A stretch of DNA of 64,000 bases. Source: Brucella pituitosa. GTDB lineage: Bacteria; Pseudomonadota; Alphaproteobacteria; Rhizobiales; Rhizobiaceae. Both the position numbers and the translations under genes were made by a program. Where the stretch lies: positions 1,302,001 through 1,366,000 of the forward strand of contig NZ_PYSY02000001.1 of the NCBI RefSeq assembly GCF_003049685.1, written 5' to 3'. Each line of letters begins with the position of its first letter. Position 1 is the first letter of the stretch. This document shows, one piece after another, positions 45,919 to 54,238 of the stretch. The notes beneath the pieces were generated by a model. It was not told the DNA's origin, ran no database searches, and saw nothing but the letters and a program-made list of their open reading frames with translations.

Positions 45919-46530
45919 TCAGCCCTCCAAATTAATAATACGGGTGGTACGCGGAAGAGCTGCGACTTTGCCGTCAGCGACGAGCACCAGATCGATACCC
46001 AGCGGAAACAACGCGCCATTCTCACGCCATTGCGCGGCAAAATCCTGCGGCAAACCATCAACGATCAGCACAGTTTCATCCTTGATGCCCGGGCCTTTGA
46101 GGCTGAAACTCTGCCCGCTCGTCAGAGACGAAACTGCTAGAACAACAGTCGTCGAACGGTCCGGAAATTCCGCATTGCCCTGCGCAAAAGAAGAGAGAAC
46201 AGGCAAGGATTGCGCGCTTGTGACAAGCGCAAACTGCGCTTTGGACTGGTCATCGACGATTGGTGTGCCGGTATGGAATGTAAGCCAGGCCGTCGCGTCC
46301 TTGTTGGCAACGATTTCAGCATCAACCCAGACGCTGGCGTCGTGATCAAGCAATGTTGCAGCAATCACACCAAGCTCAGGCGTAAGCGGCTGTGGTGGCG
46401 TCGCAGCTTGAACCAACGAATAAATGCGGCCGGGATTAGCAATAGCGTGCATCACAGCATGAAACGCCGATTGCGCCTCATTAACCGGATCAGCCAGACC
46501 GCCTTCGAAAGCAGAAGAAGAGTGGAGCAT
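45919..46530 (-). CDS. phnH: C-P lyase core subunit PhnH
   Basis: The 203-residue structural subunit of the PhnGHIJ core has GGLADPVNEAQSAFHAVMHAIANPGRI at the N-terminus, a PhnH hallmark. Its start overlaps the phnG stop as TGATG, so translation is coupled. Confidence 0.94.
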   Translation of the reverse strand: MLHSSSAFEGGLADPVNEAQSAFHAVMHAIANPGRIYSLVQAATPPQPLTPELGVIAATLLDHDASVWVDAEIVANKDATAWLTFHTGTPIVDDQSKAQFALVTSAQSLPVLSSFAQGNAEFPDRSTTVVLAVSSLTSGQSFSLKGPGIKDETVLIVDGLPQDFAAQWRENGALFPLGIDLVLVADGKVAALPRTTRIINLEG

Positions 46531-47045
46531 CAGTTATCCCCCCGAACCATAGTGAAGAAATCGACCTTGGTGGCAGCGGCCTCGGCGCGCAGCTTGGTAT
46601 CCGCATCATCAATGCGGCTGCGCAGCACGTTCAGCACCTGGCTCTCGACAGCGTCACGCCGATCTTCATCGAGCCACAGCGCATCGAACAGGGCAGCGAG
46701 CTTCGCCTTTTCCTGATCGCGTCCGAGTGCATAAGAATGACCAACTGAGCCATCGGACAGACGAACCGTCGCTCTCGTTACTGTCGCTTCACCGACATTG
46801 AATGGCGCGCCGCCGCCGCCAATGCGACCGCGCAGCATAACCAGTCCGGTTTCGGGACCACGCAAGACCTCAAATTCCGGCTTATTCGGCCAGTTCTGCC
46901 AGAATAATTTCAGTTCTTCGCCACTGGCGTGCGCTAGAACTGCCAAGCTGGCCTGACGTGCAATCTGCGTCGCATCCGGCGCCGTTCTGTTTCCAGTCGT
47001 GGAGCTCGCTCCACTTTCACCCGTGCTATGCCGCGTCGTCTGCAT
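46530..47045 (-). CDS. phnG: C-P lyase core subunit PhnG
   Basis: PhnG is the first gene of the C-P lyase operon. The 171-residue protein has RQASLAVLAHASGEEL, GLVMLRGRIGGGGAPFNVGEATVTRATVRL and VGHSYALGRDQEKAKLAALFDA, matching PhnG. The family is usually near 150 residues; here a polar stretch of about 20 residues precedes the conserved part. A PhoB box and a PhnF operator lie upstream. Confidence 0.94.
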   Translation of the reverse strand: MQTTRHSTGESGASSTTGNRTAPDATQIARQASLAVLAHASGEELKLFWQNWPNKPEFEVLRGPETGLVMLRGRIGGGGAPFNVGEATVTRATVRLSDGSVGHSYALGRDQEKAKLAALFDALWLDEDRRDAVESQVLNVLRSRIDDADTKLRAEAAATKVDFFTMVRGDN

Positions 47046-47090
47046 GAGCTTATCCGCCCTACCCTAATCTTGTTGACTTTATCGCTCCAA

Positions 47091-47110
47091 TTGTCTATTT
47101 ATCTAGACAA
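47091..47110. promoter_or_regulatory. probable PhnF operator
   Basis: TTGTCTA and TAGACAA flank TTTATC, a perfect 7-bp inverted repeat of the GntR type. It lies between phnG and phnF and downstream of the predicted phnG start point, where a bound repressor would block transcription. Confidence 0.6.
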
Positions 47111-47142
47111 CTATACAATAACACCATTCTTATACCCTGCCA

Positions 47143-47160
47143 ATGACAGGACGATGACAA
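47143..47160 (-). promoter_or_regulatory. PhoB box for the phnG operon
   Basis: On the minus strand TTGTCAT-CGTC-CTGTCAT is a near-perfect 7-4-7 PhoB repeat. TATAAG follows after eight bases and could be the -10. The site is three bases before the phnF start codon, so PhoB may also affect phnF. Confidence 0.7.
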
Positions 47161-47163
47161 AGC

Positions 47164-47934
47164 ATGGCAAAGACAAAACGAATTGAACGGAACAGCGGCG
47201 TAGCCATCTGGCGGCAGATTGCCGATGAGATACGCGGCGATATCATGGCCGGGAAACTTCAGTCCGGCGCCCGCATGCCCGCCGAGATGGAATTGGCTGA
47301 TCGATTTGGTGTCAATCGCCACACAGTCCGCAGCGCCATTGCCGCGCTGACACAGGAAGGTGTGCTGCGTGCCGAGCAAGGGCGCGGCACCTTCGTTGCC
47401 AATGCGAAGCGCCTCACCTACCAGATCGGACGCCGCACCCGCATTTCGCAATCGCTGGCTTCGCAGGTACGCGACATGAAGGGCACGCTGCTCGCTTCCG
47501 GCACAGCACCCGCCTCTCCTGATATAGCCGAGGCTCTTGAGATCGAACCCGGCTCACCTGTCATGCGGCTGGAGACCTTACACAGCGCCGACGGACGCCC
47601 CGTATCACGCGCAACGCTCTGGATCAGTGCCGAACAATTCCCGGAAATCGCCAAAGATTATGAGGAAAGTGGTTCAATCACCGTGGCTTTTCGAAAAGCA
47701 GGCATTGCCGATTACTTCCGTAAATCGACAATTATATCTGCTCGTCATGCGGATTCGGATGATCTGAAACATTTGAAGCTTTCGCCCGGCGCAATTGTGC
47801 TGACGGCCAAGGCAATCAATGTGAATACCGACGGGGTGCCTATCCAGTATTCGCTGACACGGTTTTCTGCTGACAGCATGGAATTTTCTATCGACACTTA
47901 TCCTGGCGCCCCGCAGATGAATGACATGAACTGA
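47164..47934 (+). CDS. phnF: GntR-family transcriptional regulator PhnF
   Basis: The 256-residue regulator has a GntR winged HTH at about 10-80 (GVAIWRQIADEIRGDIMAGKLQSGARMPAEMELADRFGVNRHTVRSAIAALTQEGVLRAEQGRGTFVA) and a UTRA effector domain (about 90-240). It most likely represses the C-P lyase operon when phosphonate is absent. The position divergent to phnG is the standard one. Confidence 0.92.
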   Translation: MAKTKRIERNSGVAIWRQIADEIRGDIMAGKLQSGARMPAEMELADRFGVNRHTVRSAIAALTQEGVLRAEQGRGTFVANAKRLTYQIGRRTRISQSLASQVRDMKGTLLASGTAPASPDIAEALEIEPGSPVMRLETLHSADGRPVSRATLWISAEQFPEIAKDYEESGSITVAFRKAGIADYFRKSTIISARHADSDDLKHLKLSPGAIVLTAKAINVNTDGVPIQYSLTRFSADSMEFSIDTYPGAPQMNDMN

Positions 47935-48017
47935 ATCTTGTTAGCGCTAAACCGCTCTCAAAGCTGCTAAGAACGCGGCACTGATCAAAAGCCCGCCACA
48001 CAGACAGGAAATCACCG

Positions 48018-48431
48018 ATGACCGTGACCATTTTTCACAACCCGAAATGCGGCACCTCGCGCAATACGCTGGCGATGATCCGCGCGAGTGGCGAAGAGCC
48101 CGTCATCGTCGAATATGTGCAGAATCCGCCCACGCCGGAACGTCTGGTTGGCCTGCTTGCAGCAATGAACCTGACACCGCGCGAACTGCTGCGCGAAAAA
48201 GGCACACCCTATGCCGAACTCGGCCTGTCCGATCCGAAATGGACCGATGCCGAGCTGATCGACTTCATGATGGCCCATCCGATCCTGATCAACAGGCCTA
48301 TCGTTGAAACACCGCTCGGCACCAGGCTTTGCCGTCCTTCCGAACTGGTTCTGCCGCTTCTGGAAAACCCCGTTACCTCATTCACCAAAGAAGACGGCGA
48401 GCAGGTTAAATCTGAGGAAAAATCACACTGA
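48018..48431 (+). CDS. arsC: arsenate reductase (glutaredoxin-type)
   Basis: ArsC reduces arsenate to arsenite with glutathione and glutaredoxin. The 137-residue protein has the catalytic Cys in HNPKCGTSRNTL and the Arg residues in NRPIVETPLGTRLCRPSE that bind arsenate. No arsB, acr3 or arsR lies nearby, so it is a stand-alone copy and could also act on other substrates. Confidence 0.92.
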   Translation: MTVTIFHNPKCGTSRNTLAMIRASGEEPVIVEYVQNPPTPERLVGLLAAMNLTPRELLREKGTPYAELGLSDPKWTDAELIDFMMAHPILINRPIVETPLGTRLCRPSELVLPLLENPVTSFTKEDGEQVKSEEKSH

Positions 48432-48488
48432 CGAACTCGGAATCGGACATCATGTTTCCTAGAGAATCGGAAGTATGATCCAATAGAA

Positions 48489-48511
48489 AAGGCGCTGTAA
48501 AACAGCGCCTT
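48489..48511. terminator. bidirectional terminator between arsC and ssb
   Basis: Stem AAGGCGCTG / CAGCGCCTT with loop TAAAA, lying between convergent genes. Confidence 0.75.
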
Positions 48512-48547
48512 ATCATATTTCACTTATAAACTGGATTATGTCCGTTC

Positions 48548-49066
48548 TCAGAACGGGATTTCGTCGTCCAGATCGCGCGAGAAACCGCCGCTGTTGCCAC
48601 CCTGATTGGATGGACCGGACGAGCCGAAATCACCGCCGCCACCGGAATAATCAGACATCTGGTTGCGATTACCACCGCCGCCGCCGAACGAACGCCCCTC
48701 ACTGCCGCCTTCACCACGGCTGTCGAGCATCTGCAACTCACCACGGAACTTCTGCAGTACGATTTCGGTGCTGTAACGATCATTGCCGTTCTGATCCTGC
48801 CACTTACGTGTCTGGAGTGCACCTTCGATATAAACCTTGGAACCCTTCTTCAGATACTGCTCAGCCACTTTGGCGAGGTTCTCATTGAAGATGACAACGC
48901 TGTGCCACTCGGTGCGATCCTTGCGCTCGCCGCTCTGACGGTCGCGCCAGCTTTCCGAGGTTGCGATGCGCAGATTAGCAATCTGATCACCAGAATTGAG
49001 GCGACGGATTTCTGGATCAGCACCAAGATTGCCGACCAGAATGACTTTATTGACGCTACCAGCCAT
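48548..49066 (-). CDS. ssb: single-stranded DNA-binding protein
   Basis: SSB coats single-stranded DNA in replication and repair. The 172-residue protein has an OB fold (1-110, [21 protein letters not shown] to [13 protein letters not shown]), a Gly-rich linker and the acidic tip DLDDEIPF that recruits partners. The ATG at 49066 follows GGAG. A LexA box at 49258-49272 suggests SOS control. Confidence 0.96.
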   Translation of the reverse strand: MAGSVNKVILVGNLGADPEIRRLNSGDQIANLRIATSESWRDRQSGERKDRTEWHSVVIFNENLAKVAEQYLKKGSKVYIEGALQTRKWQDQNGNDRYSTEIVLQKFRGELQMLDSRGEGGSEGRSFGGGGGNRNQMSDYSGGGGDFGSSGPSNQGGNSGGFSRDLDDEIPF

Positions 49067-49257
49067 CGAAAACTTACTCCGGATCTCTCGCATACACTTG
49101 TTGAGCGGACTTTTGCCCTGCCAAACGGTGCCTGCTCCTAAAGAATGGCCAATCACCTGAATGTACTGACCTGAAATTCAGCTACCCACCTTACAGCAGC
49201 AGCCACCGCTGCGCTCATCCAAGCGCCGCGAATTCAACCAATGTCCACAGAAGTTAT

Positions 49258-49272
49258 GTTCTTGTTTTGTTC
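49258..49272. promoter_or_regulatory. LexA (SOS) box, ssb side
   Basis: GTTC-TTGTTTT-GTTC exactly fits the alphaproteobacterial LexA box GTTC-N7-GTTC. It lies 192 bp before ssb. Confidence 0.65.
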
Positions 49273-49787
49273 AAATTACAAGTACATACATCACTTTCCA
49301 TGCATTTTTCACATGTTGGAGGCCTTAAATGACAAGCCATCAAATGATCATCCAAGGAAAAGCCCTGCCGCTCACTGTTTCTTTGGTGCGCAGGGCTTGG
49401 GGTTGAGCGTAGCTCTTATATCGACAGTACTTCGCCGATAAATCTAATCGGAAATCTGAAATATGAGACCAGATCGCCGCGCATTTTTTAAATTTTCTGC
49501 AATCACTCGTTTCAATCAAAAAAGCGTCATTCCTTGCAAATGAAGCAATTATGACTGCAAGCAATTGTGCTTCCATCAATGTGAAAGCTATGCAACGTCG
49601 TCAGGTGGACTCATGCTCCTTTACCTCCCGGTTCGTTGGCTCAACTGGCGGGACCTCTTGCCGATATCGTTTCATCCCTTTCCGATATCTCTCCGCAACC
49701 AGGTGAGTAGGGGTAGTGTGCTCCTGTCAGGAGTGACAGTCAACGCTCTTGCGTTCACATTTCGTATCGCCTATCAGAAGGCTGGTT

Positions 49788-49802
49788 GTTCGATCTTTGT
49801 TC
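49788..49802. promoter_or_regulatory. LexA (SOS) box of uvrA
   Basis: GTTC-GATCTTT-GTTC fits the same consensus and lies 139 bp before the uvrA start. Confidence 0.7.
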
Positions 49803-49940
49803 TGATGCTAAATGTGCCAATAGCGATTGAGCAGCCCCCTTCTTCTTGGAGGGGTTCATCCCCATATTGTGGAGCGGCGCGACGTAAGTTTCATCGGCGC
49901 CTGAAGACTCCATGACATGACGAAACAGGCAGGACGCGGA

Positions 49941-52865
49941 ATGAGCGATCAGAAATTCATTTCCATACGTGGCGCGCGTGAACACAATCTGAAAAATGTC
50001 GATCTTGATCTGCCGCGCGACAAGCTGATCGTGATGACAGGCCTTTCGGGTTCAGGAAAATCCTCACTCGCTTTCGATACGATCTATGCGGAAGGTCAGC
50101 GACGTTATGTCGAAAGCCTTTCGGCCTATGCGCGTCAGTTCCTGGAAATGATGCAGAAGCCGGACGTGGATCAGATCGATGGTCTGTCTCCTGCCATTTC
50201 CATCGAACAGAAGACCACGAGCCGCAATCCGCGTTCAACCGTCGGAACCGTCACCGAAATCTACGACTATATGCGCCTTCTGTTTGCGCGCGTGGGCATT
50301 CCTTATTCGCCGGCGACTGGCTTGCCTATTGAAAGCCAGACAGTCAGCCAGATGGTTGACCGCATCCTGATGCTGGAGGAAGGCACCCGTCTTTATATTA
50401 TGGCCCCCATCGTGCGTGGCCGTAAGGGCGAATATAAAAAGGAACTGGCAGAACTTCAGAAGAAGGGCTTCCAGCGCGTCAAGGTCGATGGCACTTTTTA
50501 CGAAATCGCTGACGTTCCAGCGCTCGACAAGAAGTACAAGCACGACATCGATGTGGTCGTGGACCGTGTCGTGGTGCGGTCTGATCTTTCGACCCGCCTT
50601 GCTGACAGCCTTGAAACCTGTCTCAAACTGGCAGAAGGTCTCGCCATAGCGGAATTTGCAGACAAGCCGCTACTGGCTGAAGATACATCAGCAGGTGGTG
50701 GTGCGAACAAATCTGCAAATGAAACGCATGAACGCGTTATGTTTTCAGAAAAATTTGCCTGCCCGGTCTCAGGCTTCACGATTCCTGAAATCGAACCGCG
50801 TCTTTTCTCGTTCAACAATCCCTTTGGTGCCTGCCCCACCTGTGATGGCCTTGGCACACAACAGGCGATTGATCCGAACCTGATCATTCCCGATGAGTCC
50901 GTACCTCTGAAAGATGGTGCCGTCGCACCATGGGCGCGCTCTTCATCGCCTTATTACAATCAGACACTTGAAGCACTTGGCAAAGCCTATGGGTTCAAGG
51001 TCAGCGCTCGTTGGGCGGACCTGCCAGATGAAGCGCAGGACGCGATACTTCATGGCACGAAGGGACGCGAAATCACCTTCAACTATGATGATGGTTTGCG
51101 CTCCTATCAGACTACGAAGGCTTTTGAAGGTGTCATTCCTAATCTGGAACGCCGCTGGAAAGAAACCGATTCTGCCTGGTCGCGTGAGGAAATCGAACGT
51201 TTCATGTCCTCGACGCCCTGCCCGGCCTGTAGCGGATATCGTTTGAAGCCAGAATCCTTAGCCGTAAAGATCGGCATGAAGCATATTGGTGAAATCACCA
51301 GCATGTCGATCCGCAATGCTGACGCATGGTTCCGCGATGTAGACGGCAGCTTCAACGATAAGCAGCGTGAAATTGCGGCGCGCATCCTCAAGGAAATCCG
51401 CGAACGTCTGGAATTCCTCAACGACGTCGGCCTTGATTATCTGACGTTGGCGCGTAACTCCGGTACGCTATCGGGCGGTGAAAGCCAGCGCATCCGCTTG
51501 GCTTCGCAAATCGGTTCTGGCCTTACGGGTGTGCTTTATGTTCTTGATGAGCCGTCTATCGGCCTGCATCAACGCGACAATGCCCGTCTTCTCGACACGC
51601 TGCGCCATCTGCGCGATCTCGGCAATACGGTTATCGTCGTTGAGCATGACGAAGATGCCATCCTGACAGCTGACTATGTGGTCGATATCGGCCCGGCTGC
51701 CGGTGTTCATGGTGGCAAGATCATCGCGCAGGGTTCGCCCGATGATGTCATGTCCAATGCCGACTCGCTTACTGGCAAATATTTGTCGGGTGCACTAGAG
51801 GTCGCCGTTCCAGCTGAACGTCGTGAAATCTCCAAGGCGAAGCGTATCAAGGTCGTCGGTGCGCGCGGCAATAACCTGAAAAATGTCTCCGCAGATATTC
51901 CACTGGGAACATTTACGGCGGTCACAGGTGTTTCAGGCGGCGGCAAGTCCACCTTCCTGATCGAAACCCTGTTCAAGGCTGCATCACGCCGCATCATGGG
52001 TTCACGCGAACATCCGGCAGAACATGATCGCATTGAAGGGCTGGAGTTCCTCGACAAGGTCATCGATATCGACCAGTCGCCGATTGGTCGCACGCCACGA
52101 TCCAATCCTGCCACCTATACGGGCGCATTCACGCCGATCCGCGACTGGTTCGCTGGCTTGCCAGAAGCAAAGGCACGCGGCTATCAGCCAGGCCGCTTCT
52201 CATTCAACGTGAAGGGCGGACGCTGCGAAGCCTGTCAGGGCGACGGTGTCATCAAGATCGAAATGCACTTCCTACCCGACGTCTACGTCACATGCGATGT
52301 CTGCCATGGCAAGCGCTACAATCGTGAAACGCTTGAAGTGCACTTCAAAGGCAAGTCAATTGCCGACGTGCTCGACATGACCGTTGAAGAAGGTGCTGAG
52401 TTCTTTTCCGCAGTTCCTGCGGTTCGGGACAAGCTTGAAACACTCGTCAAGGTTGGCCTCGGCTATATCAAGGTTGGTCAACAGGCAACGACACTTTCCG
52501 GCGGTGAAGCACAGCGTGTGAAACTTGCCAAGGAACTGTCGCGCCGCGCAACCGGACGCACACTCTACATTCTCGACGAACCAACCACCGGCCTGCACTT
52601 CCACGACGTGGCAAAGCTTCTCGAAGTGCTGCATGAATTGGTCGAACAGGGCAACACGGTCGTCGTCATCGAGCACAATCTTGAAGTCATCAAGACTGCT
52701 GACTGGGTGATCGATCTCGGTCCAGAGGGTGGCGACGGTGGTGGTGAGATCGTCGCTGTGGGCCGCCCGGAGGACATCGTGAAGGAGAAACGCTCTTACA
52801 CAGGCCAGTTCCTCAAGGATCTGCTTGAACGCCGTCCTAGGCGCAAAGCTGAAGCTGCTGAATGA
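49941..52865 (+). CDS. uvrA: excinuclease ABC subunit A
   Basis: UvrA finds bulky DNA lesions and loads UvrB. The 974-residue protein has two ABC ATPase halves (Walker [15 protein letters not shown] and [14 protein letters not shown], signatures LSGGESQR and LSGGEAQR) and the zinc finger pairs CPVCSGF-like CPACSGYRL and CEACQGDGV with CDVCHGKRY. The ATG at 49941 follows AGGACGCGGA; an ATG at 49917 has no comparable site. Confidence 0.97.
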   Translation: MSDQKFISIRGAREHNLKNVDLDLPRDKLIVMTGLSGSGKSSLAFDTIYAEGQRRYVESLSAYARQFLEMMQKPDVDQIDGLSPAISIEQKTTSRNPRSTVGTVTEIYDYMRLLFARVGIPYSPATGLPIESQTVSQMVDRILMLEEGTRLYIMAPIVRGRKGEYKKELAELQKKGFQRVKVDGTFYEIADVPALDKKYKHDIDVVVDRVVVRSDLSTRLADSLETCLKLAEGLAIAEFADKPLLAEDTSAGGGANKSANETHERVMFSEKFACPVSGFTIPEIEPRLFSFNNPFGACPTCDGLGTQQAIDPNLIIPDESVPLKDGAVAPWARSSSPYYNQTLEALGKAYGFKVSARWADLPDEAQDAILHGTKGREITFNYDDGLRSYQTTKAFEGVIPNLERRWKETDSAWSREEIERFMSSTPCPACSGYRLKPESLAVKIGMKHIGEITSMSIRNADAWFRDVDGSFNDKQREIAARILKEIRERLEFLNDVGLDYLTLARNSGTLSGGESQRIRLASQIGSGLTGVLYVLDEPSIGLHQRDNARLLDTLRHLRDLGNTVIVVEHDEDAILTADYVVDIGPAAGVHGGKIIAQGSPDDVMSNADSLTGKYLSGALEVAVPAERREISKAKRIKVVGARGNNLKNVSADIPLGTFTAVTGVSGGGKSTFLIETLFKAASRRIMGSREHPAEHDRIEGLEFLDKVIDIDQSPIGRTPRSNPATYTGAFTPIRDWFAGLPEAKARGYQPGRFSFNVKGGRCEACQGDGVIKIEMHFLPDVYVTCDVCHGKRYNRETLEVHFKGKSIADVLDMTVEEGAEFFSAVPAVRDKLETLVKVGLGYIKVGQQATTLSGGEAQRVKLAKELSRRATGRTLYILDEPTTGLHFHDVAKLLEVLHELVEQGNTVVVIEHNLEVIKTADWVIDLGPEGGDGGGEIVAVGRPEDIVKEKRSYTGQFLKDLLERRPRRKAEAAE

Positions 52866-52869
52866 GTAT

Positions 52870-52900
52870 AAGAAAGCCGGGTTTCACACCCGGCTTTCTT
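52870..52900. terminator. bidirectional terminator between uvrA and the DUF2233 gene
   Basis: A 13-bp perfect stem AAGAAAGCCGGGT / ACCCGGCTTTCTT with a 5-base loop. Confidence 0.9.
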
Positions 52901-52901
52901 A

Positions 52902-53675
52902 TTACTCGATAAAGCCGACAACCGGGCCATATCCACCATGCCATGAGATATCGTTTCTTCCCATGGCAGGGCTGTAGATCCCGGCACCGCCACCGCCATC
53001 AAGAAACAACGCATTCGGGCATTTCAGCCCGTCTCGAAATAACATGGCGAAATCGTAGAAATTCACCGCATCTTCGCTGATGGCAAAGCGGATGGATTGA
53101 TCCGCGCAGACACCAACCCCGCTTCTGCGGGTCCGGTCAGTCGATCCCTTGATCAGAATCGGATTGAGTTTGTTCTGAATAACGAGCATAGGCCCGGACT
53201 GCGTGGCAAAATGCGCCTGCGGTTTGCGCTTCAAAAACCTGTCGGTCGAAACAATACCGGCGCTGTCATCCCCGAAATAGAAAATGCCATTGGGTTTTTT
53301 GTAAAAGTTTGGAACCGGGCCGGAGGAACGCGTGGGCGCTTTGGTGTCGGCCGCAACCAACTCCTGCCCGTTCTCGACATATAGTCCTATAGGCGTAAAA
53401 TCGACCTGATACATTCCTGCATTCAAGGCAAATGATAACGACTTGCCGTCTTGCGTTACAGCGTCTGCCACCTTCGAGAAATTGCGATATGGCTCGCCAT
53501 CAGAGCCCTTCCAGAAGAGACGTAGATTTTCTTTGGCCTTCACTGTGCAGATTATGAATTTTGTGTCCTGAAAGACCTGATCGTCGCAGGTTTCCGCCAG
53601 CGCCGGTTGCATACAGAAAAGCAAGCCTGCAAAGCCAATAGCCGGGAGTGCCATACTCATTTTACGAAAGCGCAT
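52902..53675 (-). CDS. exported phosphodiester glycosidase-like protein (DUF2233)
   Basis: The 257-residue protein has a signal peptide (MALPAIGFAGLLFCMQPALA, cut near residue 27) and a NAGPA/DUF2233 domain. SFALNAGMYQVDFTPIGLYVENG and NALFLDGGGGAGIYSPAMG are the conserved strands, the last one near the presumed active site. Related domains remove sugar-phosphodiester caps; the natural substrate here is unknown. The ATG at 53675 follows GGGGGAGG. Confidence 0.8.
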   Translation of the reverse strand: MRFRKMSMALPAIGFAGLLFCMQPALAETCDDQVFQDTKFIICTVKAKENLRLFWKGSDGEPYRNFSKVADAVTQDGKSLSFALNAGMYQVDFTPIGLYVENGQELVAADTKAPTRSSGPVPNFYKKPNGIFYFGDDSAGIVSTDRFLKRKPQAHFATQSGPMLVIQNKLNPILIKGSTDRTRRSGVGVCADQSIRFAISEDAVNFYDFAMLFRDGLKCPNALFLDGGGGAGIYSPAMGRNDISWHGGYGPVVGFIE

Positions 53676-53715
53676 CGCGAAACCTCCCCCAATCAAAACC
53701 ATAGACCGTTGAAAT

Positions 53716-53742
53716 GAAAAAAGCCCGGTCAAACCGGGCCTT
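53716..53742 (-). terminator. terminator after hup
   Basis: Stem GCCCGGT / ACCGGGC with a short loop, followed on the minus strand by TTTTTTC. Confidence 0.85.
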
Positions 53743-53784
53743 CTCGCAAAACTGCTCGCGATCATATCGCGTCAGTTTATAGGA

Positions 53785-54060
53785 TTAGCCGTTAACGGCG
53801 TCCTTCAGGCCCTTGCCAGCCGAGAACTTCGGCACGTTACGGGCCGGAATGGCAACTTCCATGCCAGTCGACGGGTTACGGCCAGTCGATGCTGCGCGAT
53901 GCGAAACGGAGAAAACGCCGAAACCTGGCAGGCGAACTTCTTCACCAGCCTTGAGTGCACCGGTGACAGCTGCGAGTACAGCGTCAACAGCAGTTCCTGC
54001 GTCGGCCTTTGTCAAACCGCCCTTTTCCGCTACAGCGGCGACCAATTCGTTCTTGTTCAT
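53785..54060 (-). CDS. hup: DNA-binding protein HU
   Basis: HU bends and packs DNA as a dimer. The 91-residue protein has MNKNELVAAVAEKGGLTKADA, the saddle GEEVRLPGFGVFSVSHRAASTGRNPSTG and the DNA-contacting RNPSTG arm. The ATG at 54060 has AAAGGA nine bases before it; an ATG six bases upstream lies too close to the site. It follows lon, separated by two hairpins. Confidence 0.95.
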   Translation of the reverse strand: MNKNELVAAVAEKGGLTKADAGTAVDAVLAAVTGALKAGEEVRLPGFGVFSVSHRAASTGRNPSTGMEVAIPARNVPKFSAGKGLKDAVNG

Positions 54061-54158
54061 AGGCATTTCCTTTCTTTATCTACCGGAACGAATAACGCGA
54101 CCGGATTGCGTGCAGTTTATTCAAATCGGTTGACAAACCAAGCCTGTCAACATGAAAA

Positions 54159-54178
54159 AACCCCGGAAAACCGGGGTT
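54159..54178 (-). terminator. terminator in the lon-hup gap (distal hairpin)
   Basis: Stem AACCCCGG / CCGGGGTT with loop AAAA, followed on the minus strand by TTTTTTC. It lies 61 bp past lon, so hup must use its own promoter between here and 54060. Confidence 0.85.
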
Positions 54179-54187
54179 AAACACAGA

Positions 54188-54212
54188 AATGCCGGGCATT
54201 TTGCCCGGCATT
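54188..54212 (-). terminator. first hairpin after lon
   Basis: An 11-bp perfect stem AATGCCGGGCA / TGCCCGGCATT with a 3-base loop, 27 bp after the lon stop. It stacks before the stronger terminator. Confidence 0.6.
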
Positions 54213-54238
54213 GTTATCTTATTAGCCACTAGCAACGA

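Larger units (their letters stand above)
49067..49940. other. 874-bp divergent control region of ssb and uvrA
   Basis: No credible gene is present. It holds two LexA boxes (49258-49272 and 49788-49802), 515 bp apart, and an imperfect 9-bp inverted repeat AAGCCCTGC / GCAGGGCTT near 49363-49402. The unexplained middle part is AT-rich. A frame at 49565-49915 spans the uvrA LexA box and is rejected. Confidence 0.5.

Noticed and set aside
49565..49915. 116-codon frame before uvrA
   Set aside because: It contains the uvrA LexA box, lacks a ribosome site and has no recognisable domain.
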